Origin: Phycisphaerae bacterium
GTDB lineage: Bacteria; Planctomycetota; Phycisphaerae; SM23-33
NCBI GenBank assembly: GCA_003551645.1
Contig: PUND01000082.1
Span: 1-38,323 of the forward strand
Length of the DNA stretch: 38,323 nt
Reading direction: 5' to 3'
Shown here: positions 7,565 to 15,749 of the stretch, one piece after another
Layout of the letters: each line of letters begins with the position of its first letter
Numbering within the stretch: the first letter of the stretch is position 1
The notes under the pieces: model-generated
Database searches by the model: none
Seen by the model: only the letters and a program-made list of their open reading frames with translations
Told to the model about the DNA's origin: nothing
Position numbers and translations under genes: made by a program

Positions 7565-7914
7565 TCAAGAACGCCCAGGCAATACAGACGCTCCAGGCGG
7601 CGCTACACGCCGCGAGCATGAGGCAGTCGGCGATAGCCAACAACCTCGCGAACATCGACACGCCGGGGTATCGCCGTCATGAGGTTCAGTTCGAGGAGAT
7701 GCTGGCCGACGCGATCAATTCCGGGCGGGAGTCGGATCTCTCGCGGATTGTGCCGGAACTGCACCGGCCGATGGACACACCGGTGGACGAAAACGGCAAT
7801 GACGTGTCGATGGAGGCCGAGGTCGGCGACCTGATGCGGAACACCGCCATGTACAAGACCTACATGCGCCTTCTGAACCGACTTTATCGGCAGATAGAAA
7901 TGGCCGCGCAGTAA
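7561..7914 (+). CDS. flgB: flagellar basal-body rod protein FlgB
   Basis: This is a 117-residue proximal rod protein. The rod-family motif A-N-N-L-A-N-I-D-T-P-G-Y (26-37) is complete, and the C-terminal half has the helical end typical of FlgB (M-Y-K-T-Y-M-R-L-L-N-R-L). FlgB forms the part of the rod nearest the MS ring and is exported through the flagellar secretion gate. Its length is slightly below the usual 120-135. Its start overlaps the activator stop, and flgC follows after 13 bases. Confidence 0.95.
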   Translation: MIKNAQAIQTLQAALHAASMRQSAIANNLANIDTPGYRRHEVQFEEMLADAINSGRESDLSRIVPELHRPMDTPVDENGNDVSMEAEVGDLMRNTAMYKTYMRLLNRLYRQIEMAAQ

Positions 7915-7927
7915 CGGAGATCGACCG

Positions 7928-8332
7928 ATGGGTGTGAATCGAGTGACACCGATAGACATAGCCGTTTCAGGGCTTCAGGCCCAGTCGCGGCGGCTGGACG
8001 TCATATCGAACAACATCGCCAACGCGCACACCTCCCGCGGCGACCGCGGCGAGCCGTACCGCAGACAGCACGTGGTCCTTGGCGCCGCCGACAGGGCGCT
8101 TGAGGGCGTAAACATTCGCGGGGTCTTCGAGGATATGGTCTCGGACTTCCAGCGCATCCACCAGCCGGGTCATCCCGACGCCGACGATGAGGGGTTCGTG
8201 CTGCTGCCGAACGTGGATCTTCCGATGGAGATGGTGAACATGGTCAGCGCGGGCAGGGCCTACGAGGCCAACGCGGCCGTCCTAAAGAGATATCAGGAAC
8301 TGATCGACGCAACCTTAGAGCTGCTGAGGTGA
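7928..8332 (+). CDS. flgC: flagellar basal-body rod protein FlgC
   Basis: This is a 134-residue proximal rod protein. The N-terminus has the family pattern I-A-V-S-G-L-x-A-Q-x-x-R-L-D-V-I-S-N-N-I-A-N-A, followed by a G-E-P-Y-R-R-Q segment. The C-terminus has the typical M-V-N-M-V-S-A-x-R-A-Y-E-A-N block ending in a helical tail. It assembles with FlgB and FliE in the periplasmic rod. Length and gene order (flgB-flgC-fliE) are standard. The start is ATG preceded by a GGAG motif. Confidence 0.95.
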   Translation: MGVNRVTPIDIAVSGLQAQSRRLDVISNNIANAHTSRGDRGEPYRRQHVVLGAADRALEGVNIRGVFEDMVSDFQRIHQPGHPDADDEGFVLLPNVDLPMEMVNMVSAGRAYEANAAVLKRYQELIDATLELLR

Positions 8333-8342
8333 GGAGCGAGTT

Positions 8343-8660
8343 ATGGCGGGAATAAACCCGGTATCCGGAGCAACACCGAACTGGCCATCGCAGCCGACGG
8401 GCGCAGGCGCCGGGGGAGCGGCCGGGGCCGAGCAGAACCGAAACGGTTTCGGAGACCTGCTGAAGAACTATGTCCAGAACGTGGACTCCGACCAGCACGC
8501 CTCCGCCCAGGCGATTCAGGACATGATTACCGGCAAGAGCGGCGATGTCCTGCCGGTGGTCAACTCGGTCGCCCAGTCGGACCTGAGCTTCCGTTTGCTG
8601 CTGGGCGTGCGGAATAAGGTTATCGAGGCGTACCAGCAGACCGTCAACATGCAGATATGA
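8343..8660 (+). CDS. fliE: flagellar hook-basal body protein FliE
   Basis: This is a 105-residue protein that joins the MS ring to the rod. The first 40 residues are a low-complexity Gly/Ala/Pro tail. The conserved part starts at F-G-D-L-L-K (about 37) and ends with the hallmark Q-S-D-L-S-F-R-L-L-L-G-V-R-N-K-V-I-E-A-Y, in which the V-R-N-K-x-x-x-A-Y signature identifies FliE. GAGGAG precedes the ATG. It sits between flgC and fliF, as in many bacteria. Confidence 0.95.
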   Translation: MAGINPVSGATPNWPSQPTGAGAGGAAGAEQNRNGFGDLLKNYVQNVDSDQHASAQAIQDMITGKSGDVLPVVNSVAQSDLSFRLLLGVRNKVIEAYQQTVNMQI

Positions 8661-8684
8661 CCGACCCGGAGTCTATAGCGACCG

Positions 8685-10181
8685 ATGACGCCGCTGCTTG
8701 AAAACCTGACCCAGGTGTGGAAGGGCGTGGGCCTTATCCAGCGAGTGGTGCTGCTGGCTGTTCTGCTGGCCTGCATCGGCGCCGTTGCGCTGCTGGTGGG
8801 TTGGGCCAGACAGCCGGAAATGGCCCTGCTGTACAGCGACCTGGAACCGGAGCAGGCGTCGAAGATCGTCGAGACTGTTTCAGACGAGGGCATTCCCTAT
8901 GAGCTTCGCGCCGGCGGCACGAGTGTTTACGTTCCCAGGCAGCAAGTCTATTCGCTTCGTCTTCGTATGGCGTCGGACGGACTGCCGGACGGGTCGCACA
9001 CCGGGTATCGGATACTCGACGAGGAGAAGATGGGCGCCAGCCCCTTCTCGCAGCGGGTCAACTTCACCCGGGCTGTAGAGGGCGAGCTTGCCAGGACTAT
9101 CGAGTTGATGGAGGGGGTCTCTTCGGCGCGGGTCCACGTGGTCCGTCCGGAATCGCCGGTATTCGCCGGCGAGCAGCGACAGGCCTCGGCCACGGTGGCG
9201 GTGCGCCTGCACCCGGGGCGGCAGCTTACCAGCGGAAATGTCGCGGCGGTTGTTCACCTGGTCGCCGGCAGTGTCGAGGGTCTGTCGCCGTCGAACGTGG
9301 TGGTCGTCGATGCCCACGGCAATCTGCTGACCCAGGACGACGACACGGGCCTCGCGCGCGGCGCGAACACGCTGCTGGACTATCAGACGCAGGTGGAAAG
9401 CTACCTGTCCGGCAAGGCCGAGGACATGCTCACGACCGTGCTCGGCCCGAACCGCGCCTCGGTCCGTGTAAGTGCCAGCGTCAACAACAGCAGTGTCAGC
9501 GAGACCGTGGAAAGCTACGACCCTGAAGCCAGGGTGCTGGCTCGCGAGGAGATAGAGAGCAGTCAGCGGAGGCCGGGCGGAGAGGGCGGACAGGGTGACG
9601 GCGACAGCCGGGAGGAAAACATAGTAACCGAATACAAGGTCGGCCGGACCATCCGCGAGCACAACGAGCTTCCCGGCAGAATCGAGTCGTTGTCGGTGGC
9701 TGCTTTTGTGGACCTTTCGCCCCCGCAGGCGGTTGACGACTACGAAGGCGAGGGCGATGCGGTGGCCGCCGAGCCGCTGATCTCCCTCGAGGACGCCGAA
9801 CAGGTAATCCGCAATGCTCTGGGCCTGGAGCCGGACGCGGCCATCAAGGTCGTCAACATGCCGTTCCACGGACGCGACGAGGCCGAGATGCTCCCGCCGG
9901 ACGACGACCCTGGGATGATACCACTTATACTGGAGATAGCACGCCGCTCGTCGCTGGGAATCCTGGTAATAGGGGCACTGGTGGCCCTGAAGATGTTCAC
10001 CGGCAAGAGCAAATCCAAGACCGCCGCCCTGGAAGGCGCGGGTGAGCAGAACCAACTGCCCGGCGATTCGGAAGAGGACCCCGAACAGCTTCGCCGTCGC
10101 ATCACAAGGGCGCTTCAGGACAACCCCGACGAAGTGAAACGTCTTTTCCTCAGTTGGGTCAAAGCCGAGGAAGGAGGATAA
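8685..10181 (+). CDS. fliF: flagellar MS-ring protein FliF
   Basis: This is a 498-residue inner-membrane ring protein. A first membrane helix lies at about 20-40, then comes the YscJ/FliF domain (L-L-Y-S-D-L at about 46-51 and the G-I-P-Y segment). A periplasmic stretch, acidic and low in complexity around residues 290-310, is followed by a second helix near 409-430. The cytoplasmic C-terminus (R-R-R-I-T-R-A-L...V-K-R-L-F-L-S-W) is the FliG-binding tail. FliF is the base on which the rotor and export gate are built. The length is a little short against the common 520-570 residues, mostly in the periplasmic loop. fliG begins four bases after the stop. Confidence 0.96.
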   Translation: MTPLLENLTQVWKGVGLIQRVVLLAVLLACIGAVALLVGWARQPEMALLYSDLEPEQASKIVETVSDEGIPYELRAGGTSVYVPRQQVYSLRLRMASDGLPDGSHTGYRILDEEKMGASPFSQRVNFTRAVEGELARTIELMEGVSSARVHVVRPESPVFAGEQRQASATVAVRLHPGRQLTSGNVAAVVHLVAGSVEGLSPSNVVVVDAHGNLLTQDDDTGLARGANTLLDYQTQVESYLSGKAEDMLTTVLGPNRASVRVSASVNNSSVSETVESYDPEARVLAREEIESSQRRPGGEGGQGDGDSREENIVTEYKVGRTIREHNELPGRIESLSVAAFVDLSPPQAVDDYEGEGDAVAAEPLISLEDAEQVIRNALGLEPDAAIKVVNMPFHGRDEAEMLPPDDDPGMIPLILEIARRSSLGILVIGALVALKMFTGKSKSKTAALEGAGEQNQLPGDSEEDPEQLRRRITRALQDNPDEVKRLFLSWVKAEEGG

Positions 10182-10184
10182 GCG

Positions 10185-11204
10185 GTGTCGGGCATCGGAG
10201 CTCGCAAGGCGGCGCAATTGCTGGTTGACCTCGACCCTAAAACGGCCGGGGAGCTGCTCAGGTCCGCCGACGAGGAGACCATGAAGGAGATTATCGCCGA
10301 GCTGGCGTGGCTAGGATCCAGCGGGCAACCGGCAGGCGACGAGGACGGTGCCCGTCCGGTGCGTGAGTTCTCCGACCTGGTCGCACAGGGCGACAGGCAG
10401 CTATCCGGACAGTTGTTCCTCGATGCGCTTCTGGACTCGGCGGTGGGGAAAGACCGTGCCGAAGAGGTCCGCCGCGAGGCGGGCGAGCTTGTGCGCTCCC
10501 GCGAGCCGTTCTCGCCCATTCGCTCGGCGAATGTGGAGCATATAGCAACGGCCCTTCACGGAGAACCGCCCATGGTCGCGGCGATGGTTCTTTCGGAGCT
10601 TCCGCCCGGCAAGGCCGCCGAGCTGCTTCCGCTGCTGGATGAGGCAATACGTCCCAAGGCGGTGCTGGAGATGACCAGCGGTAGAAACGCGAACCCCGAG
10701 GTCCGGCTCCGTATCGCAAAGGAAGTGTGCGAACGACTTGAACGACTGAAATGGCAGGAAAGCGGTGGCGCGACCCAAACCGAGTCCGACGCTCAGCGCA
10801 GGCGCCGGCTTCGCAGCGTGGCCGTCATCCTGCAGGGGCTTAATACCGAGTTTTGCGAGGCGCTGCTTGAGGGGCTGAATGAAACCGATCCGGAGACCTG
10901 CAAGCTGGTGCGGAACCTGATGCTCATCTGGGAGGACATTCCGCGGGTCGCCGACCGGTCGCTCCAGGAAGCGCTGCGGACGCAGGACCCGCAGACGCTG
11001 TCGATGGCCCTGTACGAGGCCCAGCCGCGAATCGTCAAAAAGATACGTTCGAACATATCCGAGCGAGTGTCGGGCCTGGTGGATGAGGAGTTGTCGCTGC
11101 TTTCGTCGCCGAAGCCGGAGAAGATTCTCGAGGCCCGCGAGGCGGTACTCGAGGTCCTGCGCGATATGAACGCCAAGGGCGAGCTTACGCTGGAGGAGGC
11201 ATAA
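10185..11204 (+). CDS. fliG: flagellar rotor/switch protein FliG
   Basis: This is a 339-residue protein with the normal three-domain plan: an N-terminal FliF-binding domain (1-100), a middle domain (110-190) and the C-terminal torque domain (230-335). The last contains L-I-W-E-D-I, D-R-S-L-Q and S-N-I-S-E-R-V, equivalent to the usual FEDI, D-x-x-I-Q and N-M-S-x-R. The middle-domain EHPQ motif, which binds FliM, reads EPPM here (127-130). The start is a GTG, four bases after fliF and behind AAGGAGG. It forms the C-ring layer that contacts the stators and sets rotation direction. Confidence 0.95.
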   Translation: MSGIGARKAAQLLVDLDPKTAGELLRSADEETMKEIIAELAWLGSSGQPAGDEDGARPVREFSDLVAQGDRQLSGQLFLDALLDSAVGKDRAEEVRREAGELVRSREPFSPIRSANVEHIATALHGEPPMVAAMVLSELPPGKAAELLPLLDEAIRPKAVLEMTSGRNANPEVRLRIAKEVCERLERLKWQESGGATQTESDAQRRRRLRSVAVILQGLNTEFCEALLEGLNETDPETCKLVRNLMLIWEDIPRVADRSLQEALRTQDPQTLSMALYEAQPRIVKKIRSNISERVSGLVDEELSLLSSPKPEKILEAREAVLEVLRDMNAKGELTLEEA

Positions 11205-11208
11205 GCGG

Positions 11209-11784
11209 GTGACTCAGGTCCTGGAAATCCAGCTTCCCTTGCCGGTTACCGAGGTGAGTGTCGTAGACGCCAACGACGAGGCCGCGGACAAGCCGGCCGT
11301 GGATGAACAGGCGCTGGAGCGTCTGCGCGAGCAGATGGAGAAGTCACTGGCCCAAGACAAGGAGGCGCTGTCGGCCGCCGCGGCCGCCCTACGCCAAGGG
11401 GCGGAGGGACTTAAGGAGATTCAACAGCAGGTCGTCGCCGAGGCCGAGCGGCAACTTGTGGACTTGGCCGTCGATATCGCCCGGAAAGTCCTGGCCCAGG
11501 AGATAAAGTCCGAGGGATACCTGATCGATCCGATAGTCGCAGAGGCCCTTGCCCAGGCGCCGACGCGTAAGTCCGTCACGGTACGTCTGAACCCGGCGGA
11601 CCTTGCCCGGTGCGAATCAGCCGGCGAGGCGGCCGACGGCGACGGGGAGGTCCGCTTCGTTGCTGATGCGAGCGTGCCTCCGGCCGGCTGTGTCGTCGAG
11701 ACCGAAGAGGGCATAGTCGAGTCCGAACCGCGACAGCGTCTGGACGAGGTAGCCGACGCCCTGAAGGAGCCGGAACAGCCGTGA
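11209..11784 (+). CDS. fliH: flagellar export ATPase regulator FliH
   Basis: This is a 191-residue stalk protein that dimerises and links the export ATPase FliI to the C-ring. A coiled coil covers about residues 30-85. The V-type ATPase subunit E-like part follows with V-D-L-A-V-D-I-A-R-K-V-L-A-Q-E (about 85-99) and the V-T-V-R-L-N-P-A-D segment. The GTG start lies just after the fliG stop, behind a GGAGG motif. The stop overlaps the GTG of fliI. The N-terminal FliN-binding motif was not clearly seen. Confidence 0.88.
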   Translation: MTQVLEIQLPLPVTEVSVVDANDEAADKPAVDEQALERLREQMEKSLAQDKEALSAAAAALRQGAEGLKEIQQQVVAEAERQLVDLAVDIARKVLAQEIKSEGYLIDPIVAEALAQAPTRKSVTVRLNPADLARCESAGEAADGDGEVRFVADASVPPAGCVVETEEGIVESEPRQRLDEVADALKEPEQP

Positions 11785-13172
11785 TTGTGGATTTGACCAA
11801 ATACCGCGGCAAGCTGGACCAGTTCGCAGCGGCGCCCTGTCGCGGCTCGGTGGTGCGGGTCGCGGGGCTTACCGTGGAGTCCAAAGGCCCGCCGGTGGGC
11901 GTCGGGCAGCTTTGCGATATCCGGCTTTCGGACGGCCGACGCGTGCCGGCCGAGGTGGTCGGCTTTCAGGATACGCACCGGGTTCTCGTGCCGCTGGAAG
12001 GCGTGGACGGCATATCGCCGAACGACCCGGTATTAGTGCGAAGGACGCCTCGAACCATCAACCTGGACGATTCGGTCCTCGGTCGCGTAATCGACGCGCT
12101 GGGCAGGCCCATTGACGGCAAGGGTCCGCTGACCGGCGGCGAGAGCAGGCCCCTGGACAGCGGCTCCCCGCCCCCGCTTTCGAGGCAGCGGATAACCGAA
12201 CCGCTTGCGACCGGCATCCGCTCCATCGACGGGCTTATCACCTGCGGACGGGGGCAGCGAATGGGCATCTTCGCAGGCAGCGGCGTTGGAAAGAGCATTC
12301 TGCTTGGCGAGCTTGCCCGGACCAGCGAGGCGGATGTGAATGTCCTTGCGCTGGTCGGCGAGCGAGGCCGGGAGGTCAGACAGTTTCTGGAGGAATCGCT
12401 CGGTCCCGAGGGTCTTAAGCGCAGCGTCGTGGCGGTGGCGACTTCTGACACCTCGCCCATCCAGCGGGTAAAGGTGGCGTCCACGGCCATCACTGTCGCG
12501 GAGTATTTTCGCGACCAGGGCCTGGACGTGATGTTCATGATGGATTCGATAACCCGCTTCGCCCAGGCCCAGCGAGAAATCGGTCTGGCCGCCGGCGAGC
12601 CGCCTACGACCAAGGGCTACTGCCCGAGCGTGTTCAGCTTGTTGCCGAAACTGACCGAACGGCTCGGCAGCGGCGAGACCGGGAGCATCACCGGGCTGCT
12701 GACCATTCTGGTCGAGGGCGACGACCTCGCGGACCCGGTGGCCGACAGCGTCCGCTCTCTGCTGGACGGGCACGTGGTCCTCAGCCGCAAGCTCGCCGAA
12801 ATGGGCCACTATCCGGCCGTAGATATCCTCCAGAGCGTAAGCCGGTTGATGAACTCGGTGGTCTCAGAGGAACACCGAATAGCTGCGCAGAAATTCCGCG
12901 CCATTTACGCGACCTATCTCGGCGCCGAGGACCTTATCAACATCGGCGCCTTGTCGCCGGGCAGCAACCAACGCATAGACAAGGCGGTCTCTCTTATCGA
13001 CCGCGTCAACGAGTTCCTGATTCAGGACATCGGTCGGCGGTCCAGCTTGGCCGAGACCGTCGAGCGGCTCAAGGATATCACCAGTTCATGGGACTTCCTC
13101 ATGCCGGGCGATGGAGACGGCGCCAAGGCGGCTGCTTCGAAGTCGGTCGGCGGAAGTGAGGTGAGCCGATGA
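11781..13172 (+). CDS. fliI: flagellar export ATPase FliI
   Basis: This is a 463-residue F1-beta-like ATPase of the flagellar secretion system. Walker A is GSGVGKS (166-172), the Walker B region is V-M-F-M-M-D-S-I-T-R-F-A (about 249-260), and the family block P-S-V-F-S-L-L-P-K-L-T-E-R follows. The family signature L-L-D-G-H-V-V-L-S-R is also present. It hydrolyses ATP to deliver and unfold export substrates with FliH and FliJ. Length and domain order are standard. The GTG start overlaps the fliH stop and the end overlaps fliJ by four bases. Confidence 0.97.
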   Translation: MIVDLTKYRGKLDQFAAAPCRGSVVRVAGLTVESKGPPVGVGQLCDIRLSDGRRVPAEVVGFQDTHRVLVPLEGVDGISPNDPVLVRRTPRTINLDDSVLGRVIDALGRPIDGKGPLTGGESRPLDSGSPPPLSRQRITEPLATGIRSIDGLITCGRGQRMGIFAGSGVGKSILLGELARTSEADVNVLALVGERGREVRQFLEESLGPEGLKRSVVAVATSDTSPIQRVKVASTAITVAEYFRDQGLDVMFMMDSITRFAQAQREIGLAAGEPPTTKGYCPSVFSLLPKLTERLGSGETGSITGLLTILVEGDDLADPVADSVRSLLDGHVVLSRKLAEMGHYPAVDILQSVSRLMNSVVSEEHRIAAQKFRAIYATYLGAEDLINIGALSPGSNQRIDKAVSLIDRVNEFLIQDIGRRSSLAETVERLKDITSSWDFLMPGDGDGAKAAASKSVGGSEVSR

Positions 13173-13642
13173 GGCGGTTCCGGTGGCGGCTGCAGCGCGT
13201 CCTGGACGTGACGGTCCAGCGGGAGAAGGCCCTGCGGGCGGAACTGTTCGGTCTGAGCCGCAGGATTGTCCGGCTCAGGCAGGAGATAGTCCGCAGGAGA
13301 GCGGACCTGCGGAGCGTCCTGTCGGACCTTGCCGGCCGAAGCTTTGACGAGCGCATTGCCAGGCAGGAGGTCTTCATGCGTTGCGCAGAGGCGGTTGAGC
13401 GTGAGATTGCCCGGCTGGAAGCTGACGCCCGCGACCTTCAGGCACGACGGACGGAGCGTTCGCAGACTTTCATGCGTGTTCGTTCGAGCCGCCAGACGCT
13501 TGAGAGGATGCGGCGCGAGGCGTTTGATCAGCACACGCGTGAGCAGTTGAAACTTGAGCAGAAGCAGTTCGACGAAAGCGCGCAGGTGTCCTTCGCGCGG
13601 GCTGCGCTCAGCGGCGCCGGCGCCGCTGAAGAAGGGAGTTAA
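13169..13642 (+). CDS. fliJ: flagellar export chaperone FliJ
   Basis: This is a 157-residue, almost entirely coiled-coil protein, rich in Arg and Glu. It opens with the FliJ-like F-R-W-R-L-Q-R-V-L-D-V. FliJ is the central stalk of the export ATPase and resembles the gamma subunit of F1. Sequence conservation of FliJ is low, so the call rests on the N-terminal motif, length, coiled coil and the fixed position directly after fliI, with an ATGA overlap. Confidence 0.85.
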   Translation: MRRFRWRLQRVLDVTVQREKALRAELFGLSRRIVRLRQEIVRRRADLRSVLSDLAGRSFDERIARQEVFMRCAEAVEREIARLEADARDLQARRTERSQTFMRVRSSRQTLERMRREAFDQHTREQLKLEQKQFDESAQVSFARAALSGAGAAEEGS

Positions 13643-13647
13643 TCGCC

Positions 13648-14304
13648 ATGGGCCTTAAGCTGCGGATAATAATCTTGGTGACTGTGGGGCTGGCCGCTTT
13701 CGGCGGGGCGATGATGTTTACCCTGTCGCGCCAAAGCCAGGAGCCGGATACGGACGATGGGGATATGACGGCCGAGACCCCATCCGACCCGACGGACCTG
13801 TTGGCCGGGGTCGCGCGTCAGGCGGCCGAGCAGGTGCAGCCGACGGAGGCCGAACTGCACCATCTCGTCAACGAACTGCGGGAAAAACGCCGCGAACTCG
13901 ACCGCCGACGCCGTGAGCTTGACGAGCGGGAGCGGCATCTGGCTATTGCCGAGGACCTGCTGGACAAGCAGGCCGAGGAGCTGGAGGACCTGCGTTTGCG
14001 GCTTGTCGCGCCGCTGACGAAGCTGCGAGAGACCACGCGGGAGCTACAGGAACGCCGTGAGCTTATAACCAAGCAGGAACAGGCGAATCTCAGAAGCATC
14101 GCGGACAAGTATGAGCGGATGGACGAAAGGGCGGGGGCGGAAATCCTGGTCAGTATGGTTGAAAACGACCAGAAGTCCGACGCCGCCAGTATCTTATATT
14201 ACCTATCCGAGCGGTCGGCCGCCAGGATGCTCGGGGCGATCGACGACCGGCAGCTGGCGGCCCGGCTGGTCGACCGGATGAAGCGAATCGAGGAAGAGGG
14301 ATAG
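13648..14304 (+). CDS. MotE-like flagellar protein with MgtE-N-type C-terminus
   Basis: This is a 218-residue protein. One N-terminal membrane helix (about 6-25) is followed by a short linker, a strongly charged coiled coil at about 65-150, and a C-terminal helical domain (about 155-215). The motifs there, A-G-A-E-I-L-V-S-M, D-A-A-S-I-L-Y-Y-L and S-A-A-R-M-L-G-A-I, resemble the intracellular N-domain of MgtE transporters. This architecture matches MotE-type proteins, periplasmic chaperones of the stator protein MotC in alphaproteobacteria, and the similar protein often found after fliJ in other phyla. It lies five bases after fliJ and directly before motA, fitting a role near the stators. The precise function here is inferred. 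Confidence 0.7.
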   Translation: MGLKLRIIILVTVGLAAFGGAMMFTLSRQSQEPDTDDGDMTAETPSDPTDLLAGVARQAAEQVQPTEAELHHLVNELREKRRELDRRRRELDERERHLAIAEDLLDKQAEELEDLRLRLVAPLTKLRETTRELQERRELITKQEQANLRSIADKYERMDERAGAEILVSMVENDQKSDAASILYYLSERSAARMLGAIDDRQLAARLVDRMKRIEEEG

Positions 14305-14308
14305 TACC

Positions 14309-15079
14309 GTGGACATCGCCACCATTATCGGAGTACTGGCCGGATTCGCGTGCGTCGGCGTCGCCGTGTTGGCCGGCGGGGGAGGCGGCGTGTTCCTGAA
14401 TATACCCTCCATGCTCATCGTCGGCGGGGGGATGATGTCGGCCACGCTGATCCACTTTTCGCTGGGGCAGGTGATGCGCATAGGCGCGGTGATCAAGAAG
14501 ACGCTGTTCTGCCAGATGTCCACCGAGGATGCGCTTATTCAGCAGATGGTCAATTTCTCCGCCATCAACCGCCGGGATGGCGCTCTGGCGCTGGAGCAGC
14601 AGCTTCCCTCGGTCAGTGACGAGTTTCTGGTCAAGGGCCTGCGTATGGTCATCGACGGCCAGGAGGAGCAGGTTATCGCCGACCAGCTCTCGATGGAGAT
14701 TCAGTATCTCCAGGATCGCCACAGTAACGGCAAACGCGTCCTGGAGTTCATGGGTTCCAGTGCCCCGGCGTTCGGGATGATAGGAACGCTGATCGGCCTG
14801 ATTCAGATGCTCAGAGACCTCGACGACCCGTCGGGGATAGGCGTGGGAATGGCGACGGCCCTTATAACGACCTTCTACGGTGCATTGCTGGCGAACCTGA
14901 TACTGCTTCCGCTGGCCGGCAAGCTGGGGATGCGGTCCAAGCGGGAGTCACAGCTTCGCGAGATGATGCTTGAGGGCGTGCTTGGGCTGGTTCGCGGCGA
15001 AAGCCCCACGGCGATACGTGAGCGGATGCAGACGTTTATCTCCTCGAAGCACCGCGAGGAACTGAAGCCGAGCGTGTGA
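14309..15079 (+). CDS. motA: flagellar stator protein MotA (PomA-like)
   Basis: This is a 256-residue channel subunit with four membrane helices. It opens with M-D-I-A-T-I-I-G-V-L-A-G-F and S-M-L-I-V-G-G, close to the sodium-type PomA pattern. Helices three and four carry A-P-A-F-G-M-I-G-T-L-I-G-L and the T-F-Y-G-A-L-L-A-N segment, with a D-D-P-S-G-I-G loop between them as in PomA. The cytoplasmic loop between helices two and three would contact FliG. The start is GTG, four bases after the preceding stop. Two motB-like genes follow without a gap. Confidence 0.95.
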   Translation: MDIATIIGVLAGFACVGVAVLAGGGGGVFLNIPSMLIVGGGMMSATLIHFSLGQVMRIGAVIKKTLFCQMSTEDALIQQMVNFSAINRRDGALALEQQLPSVSDEFLVKGLRMVIDGQEEQVIADQLSMEIQYLQDRHSNGKRVLEFMGSSAPAFGMIGTLIGLIQMLRDLDDPSGIGVGMATALITTFYGALLANLILLPLAGKLGMRSKRESQLREMMLEGVLGLVRGESPTAIRERMQTFISSKHREELKPSV

Positions 15080-15080
15080 A

Positions 15081-15749
15081 ATGATCCCGCGTCGAAGAAA
15101 AAGAGGCGACGACGACGCCCCGGCCGGGGCCGGCTGGATGGTCACATTCAGCGACTGCATGACGCTGTTGTTATGTTTCTTCGTCATGCTGCTGACTTTC
15201 TCGGCGTTCGACGAGAACCGCCTGTCTCACTTTTTCGGATCGTTGAAGCTGATGGACCACAGCTCGGTTTTTCCGCCGGATGAGGACCTGATACGCTCTG
15301 TTGTCCCCACGTCGCCCCACGTGGTCGACCGTACGCCCGAGGGTTCGGATACGCCGACCGACCAGTTCCTCAAGGTGCTTCAAAGCCCACAGCGGTCCGA
15401 GAGTCTGGCCGATACCGGGGCGTTCCGTGACCGCAGGGTGTTTTATCTGCCGGCCGACGAGCTTTTCTGGGCCAGGGGAAGCGGGTTGACCCCCAGCGGC
15501 CGGGAGAAACTGTCGCTTATAGCGGAGATGATGAAGCTCATCCCGTCGCGGGTGGTAGTGCGGGAAATCGGCGACGACGGCAGGGCGCGCACGGACCAGG
15601 CCGGGCTGGAGCGGTCTCAGGCGGTGGTGGGCTTCCTGGCCGGAAAAGATGTTAGCCGCGAACTGCTCTACATTTCCGCCAGCGGTGCCGATGCGCCGTC
15701 GCGGGCGGGGTTAGTAGAGGTGTCTTTGCTGAAGGGAGGGATGGACTGA
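15081..15749 (+). CDS. motB: flagellar stator protein MotB, first copy
   Basis: This is a 222-residue protein with a single membrane helix beginning G-W-M-V-T-F-S-D-C-M-T-L-L-L-C-F-F-V. The ion-binding aspartate is D25, and the surrounding pattern resembles sodium-type PomB. The C-terminal part is a short, divergent OmpA/MotB-type peptidoglycan-binding domain, recognisable from A-R-T-D-Q-A-G-L-E-R-S-Q-A-V-V but lacking the usual N-x-x-L-S-x-x-R-A form. It is shorter than usual (about 250-320). It starts two bases after motA and its stop overlaps the start of the second copy (TGATG). Confidence 0.9.
   Translation: MIPRRRKRGDDDAPAGAGWMVTFSDCMTLLLCFFVMLLTFSAFDENRLSHFFGSLKLMDHSSVFPPDEDLIRSVVPTSPHVVDRTPEGSDTPTDQFLKVLQSPQRSESLADTGAFRDRRVFYLPADELFWARGSGLTPSGREKLSLIAEMMKLIPSRVVVREIGDDGRARTDQAGLERSQAVVGFLAGKDVSRELLYISASGADAPSRAGLVEVSLLKGGMD

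Noticed and set aside
8880-10217. 445-codon reverse-strand reading frame
   Set aside because: It is a shadow of fliF.
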